Positions 1 through 5,090 of a stretch of DNA of 5,090 nucleotides are shown here, one piece after another. This DNA comes from Burkholderiales bacterium (GTDB lineage: Bacteria > Pseudomonadota > Gammaproteobacteria > Burkholderiales > SG8-39). The stretch is taken from the NCBI GenBank assembly GCA_020846575.1, contig JADLDQ010000064.1, forward strand, positions 1 to 5,090, given 5' to 3'. Position numbers and translations under genes: made by a program. The notes beneath the pieces are model-generated. The model saw only the letters and a list, made by a program, of their open reading frames with translations, did not search any database and was not told the DNA's origin. Within the stretch, counting starts at the first letter, position 1. The number at the start of each line of letters is the position of its first letter.

Positions 1-144
1 CCCGCCGGGCGGAAAAGGAACGACGACGCGCACCGCCCGGCTGGGATAGGAGTCCGCCGCCTCCGCGGAAAGCACCGGAGACAACGGCCAGAACGCGCCC
101 GCGACGAGGCTCATCCCCAGGCCTGCCAGCAACCCAAGTTTCAT
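1..144 (-). CDS. Bug/TctC-family tripartite tricarboxylate transporter substrate-binding protein, N-terminal part (runs off left edge)
   Basis: Only the first 48 codons are in the window, read from an ATG at 144-142. Residues 1 to about 30 form a typical Sec signal peptide: MK, a hydrophobic core (LGLLAGLGMSLVAGAFW), then a small-residue region (LSAEAA) suited to signal peptidase I. The mature start DSYPSRAVRVVVPFPPGG is the hallmark opening of Bug (TctC-like) periplasmic binding proteins: a YPS/YPxK motif, the first beta strand, and the PFPPGG loop that lies at the ligand site. Full-length members are about 320-330 aa, so most of the gene lies outside. Family members bind carboxylates or other small organic acids, and many are orphans without TctAB membrane partners. 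The ligand cannot be inferred here. The start is supported by a strong GAGGGGG ribosome-binding site five bases upstream. The gene is divergent from the efflux operon and no functional link is evident. Confidence 0.88.
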   Translation of the reverse strand, partial: MKLGLLAGLGMSLVAGAFWPLSPVLSAEAADSYPSRAVRVVVPFPPGG

Positions 145-149
145 GCGTA

Positions 150-156
150 CCCCCTC
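150..156 (-). promoter_or_regulatory. Ribosome-binding site of the Bug-family gene
   Basis: The minus strand reads GAGGGGG, then TACGC, then ATG. This purine-rich Shine-Dalgarno sequence, five bases from the start codon, fixes the translation start at 144. Confidence 0.7.
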
Positions 157-157
157 G

Positions 158-173
158 GCCCGCGGCAGCGGGC
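158..173 (-). other. Short GC-rich hairpin in the 5' leader of the Bug-family gene
   Basis: GCCCGC and GCGGGC form a perfect 6-bp inverted repeat around a 4-nt loop. In the minus-strand mRNA the stem ends one base before the Shine-Dalgarno sequence. There is no U-run, so it is not an intrinsic terminator. It could affect ribosome access, but a six-pair GC stem is not rare at this GC content. Confidence 0.3.
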
Positions 174-176
174 AGC

Positions 177-187
177 TTGATGTTCAA
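177..187. promoter_or_regulatory. Small palindrome TTGA-TGT-TCAA, possible operator
   Basis: This is an 11-bp perfect dyad (TTGA, 3-nt spacer, TCAA) in the AT-richer half of the divergent intergenic region. Its TTGAT half resembles an FNR/CRP-type half-site, but the second half is not at the FNR spacing, so I do not assign a regulator. Part of the motif (GTTCA) recurs inverted as TGAAC at 218-222 and 238-242. Confidence 0.2.
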
Positions 188-228
188 CGAGAAAACGCGC
201 GGCTTATGGCACCATCTTGAACCTTAGC

Positions 229-234
229 AATATA
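229..234 (-). promoter_or_regulatory. Candidate -10 element for the Bug-family gene
   Basis: The minus strand reads TATATT, a 5/6 match to the sigma-70 -10 consensus, in the most AT-rich patch of the intergenic region and about 85 bp upstream of the Bug start codon. The nearest -35-like hexamer, TTGCAC at 253-248, is only 13 bp away, which is too short for a standard promoter. This makes it a plausible but unconfirmed element. I found no convincing sigma-70 promoter pair for the plus-strand operon, whose promoter must still lie in or near 180-410. Confidence 0.28.
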
Positions 235-262
235 CCCTGAACACTGCGTGCAAGGGGTCGGT

Positions 263-274
263 CCAACTCGGGCG
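263..274. repeat. 12-bp direct repeat, copy 1
   Basis: CCAACTCGGGCG occurs here and again, exactly, at 334-345, 71 bp downstream. Both copies lie between the divergent genes, upstream of macA. The end of this copy overlaps a small inverted repeat (271-291). Confidence 0.6.
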
Positions 275-291
275 AGGATCGGGAGCTCGCC
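271..291. other. Inverted repeat in the intergenic region upstream of macA
   Basis: GGCGAG at 271-276 is complementary to CTCGCC at 286-291, with a 9-nt loop. No T-run follows on either strand, so it is not a terminator. It may be an operator dyad or a chance GC-rich hairpin. Confidence 0.25.
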
Positions 292-333
292 GCCACAGGC
301 GCGCGTATCCCACGGTTCTGTAACGATTTCTTA

Positions 334-345
334 CCAACTCGGGCG
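334..345. repeat. 12-bp direct repeat, copy 2
   Basis: Second exact copy of CCAACTCGGGCG. It ends about 70 bp before the macA start and runs into the 10-bp palindrome GCGGCGCCGC at 343-352, so each copy of the direct repeat overlaps a dyad. This layout is compatible with a paired regulator site for the operon, but function is not shown. Confidence 0.6.
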
Positions 346-413
346 GCGCCGCGAGAAGGGCATGGCTTAAACTTCCGGGGGTCGCCAGCGTTCCTGCCGA
401 GAAAGCCTCCACC

Positions 414-1853
414 GTGGTTTCGGATCCTGCCGCCCTTTGCGCCGAAGTGCACCCTGCCCAGCAGCGGGCGCGCTCGCGCTCCGGTCGCGGCCTGGCGAAG
501 GGCTTGCTCCTCGCACTCGCCCTCGCCGTCCTCGCCGCTGGCGGCTACTACGGCTGGCAGCGATGGTTCGCGCCGGGCAAGGCGCAAGAGCAGCCGCTCA
601 CGGCCGAGGCGCGGCGCGGCAGCCTGGAGGACCTGGTGACAGCCACCGGCACGCTCCAGCCGCTCAGCTACGTGGACGTGGGCACGCAGGTCTCCGGTCA
701 GTTGAAGAAACTGAACGTGGCGATCGGCGAGGCGGTAAAGCAGGGAGATCTGCTCGCGGAGATCGACCCCACGGTCTTCCTCGCACGGGTGGACGCCTCG
801 CGCGCCCAGCTTCGCAACCAGCAGGCGCAGCTCGCCGACAAGCAGTCGCAGCTCGCGCTCGCGCAGATCCAGCGCGAACGGCAGCGCAACCTCATCAAGG
901 AGAACGCGACGACCGAGGAGGCGCTGCAAGTCGCGGAAGCCTCGGTGCGCTCCATCGGCGCCCAGATCGAGGCCCTCGGGGCGCAGATGCAGCAGACCGA
1001 GTCCACGCTGCGCGCCGACGAGGCGAACCTCGGCTACACCAAGATCTACGCGCCCATCGCCGGTACGGTGGTGTCGCAGCCGGCCAAGCATGGCCAGACG
1101 CTGAACGCCAACCAGCAGGCGCCCATCGTGATGCGCGTGGCCGATCTCTCGACCATGACGGTGCAGGCGCAGGTCTCGGAGGCCGACGTGACGCGGCTTC
1201 GGCCAGGCATGGAGGTGTACTTCACCATCCTCGGCGGCGAGGGCCGGCGCTGGAACGCAAAGCTGCGCCAGCTCATGCCCACGCCCAACGTGGTCAACAA
1301 CGTGGTGCTCTACGACGCGCTGTTCGACGTGCCCAACCCCACGCGCGAGCTGATGACCCAGATGACCGCGCAGGTCTTCTTCGTCGTGGCGAGCGTCAGG
1401 GACGCGGTATACGTGCCGGTGGCGGCGCTGAGGCCGGCGGGCGGCGCTGGCCCCGGCGCAAAGAAGGGCGGCGAGGCGCCGGGTGTGCCACGCAACGGCA
1501 CGGCCGTACCGGACAGGTCCGCGCAGGACAGGTCCGCGCAGGACAAGGCTGCCCCGGGCGAGGCTGCGCGGGGCGAGGCTGCGCTGGGCAGGGCCGGCCA
1601 GCCGAGCGGCTCGGCCGGCGACGCACGCAAGGGCGGCGCGCGCCCGGGTGCGGGCGGGCGCGCGCTGGTCCAGGTGCTTCGGGACGACGGCACTGTCGAG
1701 GACCGCCCGGTGCGCGTCGGCATGACCAACCGCATTTCCGCTGAGATCCGCGCCGGGCTCGAACCCGGCGAGAAGGTGGTGCTGCGCGCCCGCGGCGCCA
1801 CAGCCGTGCGGCCCGCCGCCGGTGGCGCGCCCAAGTTCCAGCCCAAGCTTTAG
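414..1853 (+). CDS. macA: MacA-family periplasmic adaptor (membrane-fusion) protein of a MacAB tripartite efflux pump
   Basis: The 479-aa product links the MacB ATPase to an outer-membrane channel. A single N-terminal membrane anchor (about residues 30-48) leaves the rest periplasmic. A split biotinyl-lipoyl domain follows (about 85-121, with DVGTQVSGQLKKLNVAIGEAV, and 205-225, with GYTKIYAPIAGTVV). Between its halves is a long alpha-hairpin coiled coil (about 122-203, rich in Q, A and L). Next come the beta-barrel part with ADLSTM, QVSEADV and FTILGG, then the MacA-typical LMPTPNVVNNVVLYDALFDV and a membrane-proximal domain ending with GLEPGEKVV. These follow E. coli MacA (about 370 aa) closely. 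The extra length is mostly a 75-residue low-complexity insert at about 341-415. GTG at 414 is the first start codon after the in-frame stop at 321-323 and has a weak GAGAAAG site 8 nt upstream; GTG at 447 is the alternative. The gene is first in the operon, 31 bp before macB. A PvdR-like role is possible. Confidence 0.92.
   Translation: MVSDPAALCAEVHPAQQRARSRSGRGLAKGLLLALALAVLAAGGYYGWQRWFAPGKAQEQPLTAEARRGSLEDLVTATGTLQPLSYVDVGTQVSGQLKKLNVAIGEAVKQGDLLAEIDPTVFLARVDASRAQLRNQQAQLADKQSQLALAQIQRERQRNLIKENATTEEALQVAEASVRSIGAQIEALGAQMQQTESTLRADEANLGYTKIYAPIAGTVVSQPAKHGQTLNANQQAPIVMRVADLSTMTVQAQVSEADVTRLRPGMEVYFTILGGEGRRWNAKLRQLMPTPNVVNNVVLYDALFDVPNPTRELMTQMTAQVFFVVASVRDAVYVPVAALRPAGGAGPGAKKGGEAPGVPRNGTAVPDRSAQDRSAQDKAAPGEAARGEAALGRAGQPSGSAGDARKGGARPGAGGRALVQVLRDDGTVEDRPVRVGMTNRISAEIRAGLEPGEKVVLRARGATAVRPAAGGAPKFQPKL
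1434..1658 (+). other. Low-complexity insert within MacA (residues about 341-415)
   Basis: This segment of about 75 codons separates the strand VYVPVAAL from the strand RALVQVLRDDGTVEDRPV, which in E. coli MacA are separated by only a short loop. It is made almost entirely of G, A, P, R, K, Q, D, E and S, with no hydrophobic core, so it is expected to be a disordered loop of the membrane-proximal domain. It stays in frame and the conserved C-terminus resumes after it, so it does not break the gene. Confidence 0.75.
1512..1601 (+). repeat. 15-bp tandem repeat (about six units) encoding degenerate pentapeptides in MacA
   Basis: Six consecutive 15-bp units begin at 1512, 1527, 1542, 1557, 1572 and 1587. 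Units 1 and 2 are identical (GACAGGTCCGCGCAG), units 4 and 5 differ at one base, and the others are more diverged. In the macA frame they read DRSAQ, DRSAQ, DKAAP, GEAAR, GEAAL and GRAGQ (residues 367-396). Because 15 is a multiple of three, gain or loss of units would keep the gene in frame. Confidence 0.85.
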
Positions 1854-1872
1854 TCGACTGCAGTTCCCCGAT

Positions 1873-1877
1873 CGGAG
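1873..1877 (+). promoter_or_regulatory. Ribosome-binding site of macB
   Basis: CGGAG lies seven bases before the ATG at 1885. It decides between that start and an upstream in-frame GTG at 1822, which would overlap macA by 32 bp and add 21 residues that do not look like MacB. Confidence 0.65.
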
Positions 1878-1884
1878 CCACGCC

Positions 1885-3873
1885 ATGAAGCGCGATCTCG
1901 CCGTCGAACCCTTCGTCCGTCTGGACAGCGCCGCGCCGCTGATCGAGTTGCGCGACGTGACGCGGCGCTTCCGCAGCGGCGAGCTGGCGGTGACCGCGCT
2001 CGCGGGCGTGTCGCTCAGCATCTACCCGGGCGAGTTCATCGCCATCATGGGCGCCTCGGGCTCGGGCAAGACCACGCTGATGAACATCCTGGGGTGCCTG
2101 GACCGCCCGAGCGGCGGGCGCTACCTGTTCATGGGCGAGGACGTCTCGGCGTTCAGCCCCGATGAACTGGCGCGGCTGCGGCGCGAGGCCTTCGGGTTCA
2201 TCTTCCAGAGCTACCACCTGATCGCCACCGCCACGGCGCTGGAGAACGTGGAGGTGCCGGCGCTGTACTCCGGGCTCGGCCCGCGCGAGCGCCGCGAGCG
2301 GGCCGCGCGGCTGCTGGGTTCCCTCGGCCTCGCCGAGCGGCTCGACCACCGGCCGAGCGAACTCTCCGGCGGGCAGCAGCAGCGGGTGTCGATCGCGCGC
2401 GCGCTGATGAACGGCGGCCGCGTGATCCTCGCCGACGAGCCAACCGGCGCCCTGGACTCGAACAGCGGCGCCGAGGTGATGGCGCTGCTCAAGGACCTCT
2501 CACGCCGCGGGCACACCGTGATCCTGATCACGCACGCGCCCGAGGTGGCCGCGGAGGCGAACCGCATCATCGACATCCGCGACGGGCGCATCGCCGCGGA
2601 TCCCGGACCGCAGGTCCCCGCGGATGGTGTCGCGCCGCACGCGCCGGCCGAGGCGCACGCCAAGGAGAGCGCCTCCTTCGTCGCCGGCGCGTTCGAGGCG
2701 GCGCACACCGCCGTGCGCGCGCTGCGCGCGAACCTGTTCCGCACCGCGCTCACGCTGCTGGGAATCGTGATCGGGGTGGGTTCGGTGATCGCCATGCTGG
2801 CCGTGGGCGACGGCGCCAGGCAGTCGGTGCTGGACCGCATCAGCTCCATGGGCACCAACCTGCTCCTGATACGGCCGACGGCGGCGAATCGGCGCGGGCA
2901 AGGCGGCAGCATCGCCACGCTGATTCCGGAGGACGCGCAGGCGATCGAGGATCTGCCCAACGTGATCGCCGCCGTGCCGGAGCTGGGAGGGGGGTTGACC
3001 ATCAGGCACGCCAACATCGACTACCAGACACAGGGCACCGGCACCTCGGCGAGCTTCTCCGTCGCGCGGGAATGGCCGGTGATGCACGGCAGCTTGTTCT
3101 CGGACGAGGACGTGCGCCGCTACGCAACCGTGGCGGTACTGGGCAAGACCGTCGCCGACACCATGTTCCCGCGCGGCGAGGACCCCCTGGGGCAGTACCT
3201 GATGCTCAACAACATCATGTTCCAGGTGGTGGGCGTGCTCTCACCCAAGGGGGCGGCGCCCTGGGGCGCGGACCTGGACGATACGGTGCTCGTGCCCTAC
3301 ACCACCGGGGGGCTGCGCCTGTGGGGGCAGCGCAACCTGCGCACGGTGACCGTGGCGGTGGAAGACCTCGCCCGCATCGACGCCACCCAGGCGGCGGTCA
3401 CCGAGCTGCTCACCGAACGCCACCGCAGCGAGGATTTCCGCATCCGCAACATGGCCTCCATCATCGAGGCGGCGATGGAGACGCAGAACACGCTCACCGT
3501 GCTGCTCGGCTCGATCGCGGCGATCTCGCTCCTGGTGGGCGGCATCGGGGTGATGAACATCATGCTGGTGAGCGTGACCGAGCGCACCCGCGAGATCGGC
3601 ATCCGCATGGCCACCGGCGCGCGCCAGCGCAACATCCTGCAGCAGTTCCTCACCGAGGCCCTGGTGGTCTCCTCGGCCGGGGGTCTGATCGGGGTCGCGG
3701 CGGGTCTCGGTACGGCGGTGCTGATCCAGTACTTCGGCAAGCCGGTCCAGTTCTCCACCGGGCCGGTGCTGCTCGCCTTCGGCTGCGCGTTCGCCACCGG
3801 GCTGCTGTTCGGTTTCATGCCGGCGCGCAAGGCGGCGCGCGTCGATCCGGTCGTGGCGCTATCGGCCGAGTGA
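1885..3873 (+). CDS. macB: MacB-family ABC transporter: ATP-binding domain fused to four-helix permease
   Basis: The 662-aa product matches the usual MacB length (E. coli 648) and layout. The cytoplasmic ATPase domain has Walker A GASGSGKT (56-63), Q-loop Q108, signature LSGGQ (160-164), Walker B VILADE (180-185) and H-loop H217, so all catalytic elements are intact. A linker (about 235-280) leads to TM1 (about 287-307). A large periplasmic domain (about 308-530) follows, starting VGDGARQSVLDRISSMGTNL. TM2 (537-562) carries the strongly conserved GGIGVMNIMLVSVTERTREIG, then come TM3 (about 593-616) and TM4 (about 627-645), ending FMPARKAARVDPVVALSAE. MacB works as a dimer whose ATP-driven movement of the periplasmic domain pushes substrate from the periplasm through MacA and the outer-membrane duct. 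Known relatives export macrolides, enterotoxin, lipopeptides or siderophores (PvdT); the substrate here is unknown. The gene lies 31 bp after macA and 7 bp before the channel gene, so one transcript is likely. Confidence 0.95.
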   Translation: MKRDLAVEPFVRLDSAAPLIELRDVTRRFRSGELAVTALAGVSLSIYPGEFIAIMGASGSGKTTLMNILGCLDRPSGGRYLFMGEDVSAFSPDELARLRREAFGFIFQSYHLIATATALENVEVPALYSGLGPRERRERAARLLGSLGLAERLDHRPSELSGGQQQRVSIARALMNGGRVILADEPTGALDSNSGAEVMALLKDLSRRGHTVILITHAPEVAAEANRIIDIRDGRIAADPGPQVPADGVAPHAPAEAHAKESASFVAGAFEAAHTAVRALRANLFRTALTLLGIVIGVGSVIAMLAVGDGARQSVLDRISSMGTNLLLIRPTAANRRGQGGSIATLIPEDAQAIEDLPNVIAAVPELGGGLTIRHANIDYQTQGTGTSASFSVAREWPVMHGSLFSDEDVRRYATVAVLGKTVADTMFPRGEDPLGQYLMLNNIMFQVVGVLSPKGAAPWGADLDDTVLVPYTTGGLRLWGQRNLRTVTVAVEDLARIDATQAAVTELLTERHRSEDFRIRNMASIIEAAMETQNTLTVLLGSIAAISLLVGGIGVMNIMLVSVTERTREIGIRMATGARQRNILQQFLTEALVVSSAGGLIGVAAGLGTAVLIQYFGKPVQFSTGPVLLAFGCAFATGLLFGFMPARKAARVDPVVALSAE

Positions 3874-3874
3874 G
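3868..3874 (+). promoter_or_regulatory. Ribosome-binding site of the outer-membrane factor gene, overlapping the macB stop
   Basis: GAGTGAG spans the macB stop codon and lies six bases before the GTG at 3881. It is a modest Shine-Dalgarno match. Its position suggests that translation of the third gene is coupled to termination on macB. Confidence 0.45.
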
Positions 3875-3880
3875 CCCTGC

Positions 3881-5090
3881 GTGACACCCCTGCGCTCCCG
3901 CCCGCACGGCGGCGCCGGGCGCGCGCTGGCGCTCGCCGCGGCGCTGGCGCTGGCGGGCTGCGCGTTGACCCGTTCCCCGCCGCCGCAGCCGGCGGTGGCG
4001 CTTCCCGAGACCTGGGTCGAGCCGGCGCCGCCGTCACCCACCCTCCTGGCGCAGGACTGGTGGAACAGCTTCGGCTCGGGAGAACTCTCGGCGCTGGTCG
4101 CCTCGGCGCTGGCCGGCAGTCCCGACCTCGCCATCGCCGCGCAGCGGGTGCGGCAGGCGCAGGCGCAGTTGCAGATCGCGGCCGCGCCGCTCCTGCCCGC
4201 ACTCGGCGCCGGCGCCTCGACATCCCGGCAGGAAAGCCGCGGCGACACGCTCGCCGGTCCCTCGACACGGGATTCCAGCAGCGCGAACCTCGCGGCTTCC
4301 TATGAGATCGACTTGTGGGGCCGCATCGGCGCCGGCATCGGCGCGGCCGAAGCCTCGCTGCGGGCGAGTCGCTACGAGCGCGAGACCGCGCGGTTGACGC
4401 TGCTCGCCGGCGTCGCCAACGCCTACTTCCAGGTGCTCTCGATCCGCGGCCGGCTCGCCCTGGCGCGCGAGAACATCGCCATCGCCGAGCGCGTGTTCGC
4501 GGTGGTGAACGCGCGCTTTCGCTTCGGTTCGGCCTCGGCGCTGGACGTGTCGCGGCAGCAAACGGCGCTGCTGAGCCTGCGCGCGGCGCTGCCGCCGCTT
4601 GCGCGCGAGGAGCGCCAGGCGCTCGCGGCGCTGGCGATCCTGGCGGGACGCGCGCCCGGGACCTTCGGCGTCTCGTCCACCCGCGTCGGCGACATCGCCG
4701 TGCCCTCGGTCGCTCCGGACCTGCCGGCGCAGGTGCTGGCGAGGCGCCCGGACATAGCGAGCGCCGAGGCGCAACTGGCGGCCGCCAACGCCAACGTGAC
4801 CGCGGCGCGCGCGGCCCTGCTCCCCGAGTTCTCGCTCTCGAGCTCCGTGGGCCTGTCCAGCGCCCGGCTGCTGTCCCTGGCCGATTCGCCGCTCTCCGCG
4901 GTGACGCTCGGTGCGTCGCTGCTCGCGCCGATCTTCGACGGCGGGCGGCTGCGCGGCCAGGCCGCACTGTCCAGCGCCCGGGAGCTGGAGCTGGTGGAGA
5001 GCTATCGCAAGGCGATCCTCGCGGCGCTGGCGGACGTGGAAACGGCGCTCGTCGCGGTCAACCGCACGGCCGAGCAGGAACATCTGCAGC
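3881..5090 (+). CDS. NodT/OprM-family outer-membrane factor lipoprotein of the efflux pump (runs off right edge)
   Basis: The frame stays open from GTG 3881 to the window end: 403 residues of a family usually 460-500 aa long. The N-terminus is a lipoprotein signal peptide with lipobox LAGC (Cys27), predicting a lipid anchor. Two outer-membrane efflux protein repeats follow. The first has the family marker DWWNSF (59-64), SPDLAIAAQRVRQAQAQ (80-96) and YEIDLWGRI (141-149). The second has DLPAQVLARRPDIASAEAQL (about 280-299), NANVTAARAALLPEFSLSSS and PIFDGGRLRG (350-359). These proteins form trimeric beta-barrels with a long periplasmic alpha-helical tunnel that docks on the adaptor. Being 7 bp after macB, this is the natural exit duct for the pump, as OpmQ is for PvdRT. 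GTG is chosen because it gives a complete lipoprotein signal and no ATG lies upstream in frame. The missing end should hold the last hairpin of the second repeat. Confidence 0.92.
   Translation, partial: MTPLRSRPHGGAGRALALAAALALAGCALTRSPPPQPAVALPETWVEPAPPSPTLLAQDWWNSFGSGELSALVASALAGSPDLAIAAQRVRQAQAQLQIAAAPLLPALGAGASTSRQESRGDTLAGPSTRDSSSANLAASYEIDLWGRIGAGIGAAEASLRASRYERETARLTLLAGVANAYFQVLSIRGRLALARENIAIAERVFAVVNARFRFGSASALDVSRQQTALLSLRAALPPLAREERQALAALAILAGRAPGTFGVSSTRVGDIAVPSVAPDLPAQVLARRPDIASAEAQLAAANANVTAARAALLPEFSLSSSVGLSSARLLSLADSPLSAVTLGASLLAPIFDGGRLRGQAALSSARELELVESYRKAILAALADVETALVAVNRTAEQEHLQ

Noticed and set aside
224..412. Possible small 62-aa minus-strand gene in the intergenic region
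   Set aside because: No convincing ribosome-binding site or recognisable motif, and it covers the region expected to hold the divergent promoters.
437..1744. 435-codon plus-strand frame starting with ATG inside macA
   Set aside because: It overlaps macA in another frame and encodes an R/G/A-rich sequence without family features. The macA frame carries all the conserved adaptor motifs.
1845..1863. Cluster of HindIII, SalI and PstI recognition sites at the macA stop, suggestive of a cloning polylinker
   Set aside because: The order and spacing do not match the common pUC polylinker. The sites overlap natural coding and intergenic sequence, and such GC-rich hexamers are common here.
1822..1884. 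Upstream GTG start for macB that would overlap macA
   Set aside because: The added 21 residues are not MacB-like, and the ATG at 1885 has a good Shine-Dalgarno sequence at proper spacing.
1854..1884. Possible terminator or promoter between macA and macB
   Set aside because: The 31-bp gap has no stem-loop with a T-run and no -35/-10 pair; it holds only the macB ribosome-binding site.
204..2021. 605-codon open frame on the minus strand across macA and the intergenic region
   Set aside because: It is antisense to a gene with clear family motifs. Its predicted protein is H/R/G/L-rich without recognisable domains, which is the usual shadow frame of GC-rich coding DNA.
3297..4967. 556-codon open frame on the minus strand across the macB end and the outer-membrane factor gene
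   Set aside because: Its translation is dominated by R, A, P and S, with no domain, and it lies opposite two well-supported genes; it is a GC-bias artefact.

Overview
The window is a short stretch of a very GC-rich bacterial chromosome that holds one divergent promoter region. To the left, on the minus strand, is the 5' end of a gene for a periplasmic tricarboxylate-type solute-binding protein (Bug/TctC family), cut by the window edge. To the right, on the plus strand, is a tightly packed three-gene operon for a MacAB-type tripartite efflux pump. The strong G/C bias at third codon positions and the Bug-family protein, a family greatly expanded in Burkholderiales, suggest a betaproteobacterium or a close relative. 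That assignment is inference; the window holds no rRNA or other taxonomic marker.

Layout: 1-144 (minus) is the Bug-family start, with signal peptide and the first conserved strand. 145-413 is the divergent intergenic region. It has no gene, but holds a Shine-Dalgarno site, small inverted repeats, a 12-bp exact direct repeat and an AT-rich patch that probably carries the promoters. 414-1853 is macA (membrane-fusion/adaptor protein, 479 aa), with an unusual 75-residue low-complexity insert partly built from 15-bp tandem repeats. 1885-3873 is macB (ABC ATPase fused to the transmembrane permease, 662 aa). 3881-5090 is a NodT/OprM-type outer-membrane factor lipoprotein, cut by the right edge after 403 residues.

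The three plus-strand genes are spaced by 31 and 7 bp and should be co-transcribed. Together they encode a complete pump. MacB is the inner-membrane ATPase that energises export by mechanotransmission, MacA is the periplasmic adaptor, and the NodT-type protein is the outer-membrane duct. Carrying its own outer-membrane factor resembles pseudomonad PvdRT-OpmQ rather than E. coli macAB, which borrows TolC. The substrate (macrolide, lipopeptide, siderophore or other) cannot be read from the sequence.

I see no undescribed system. The points most worth a second look are the repeat-bearing insert in MacA and the repeats in the divergent regulatory region.
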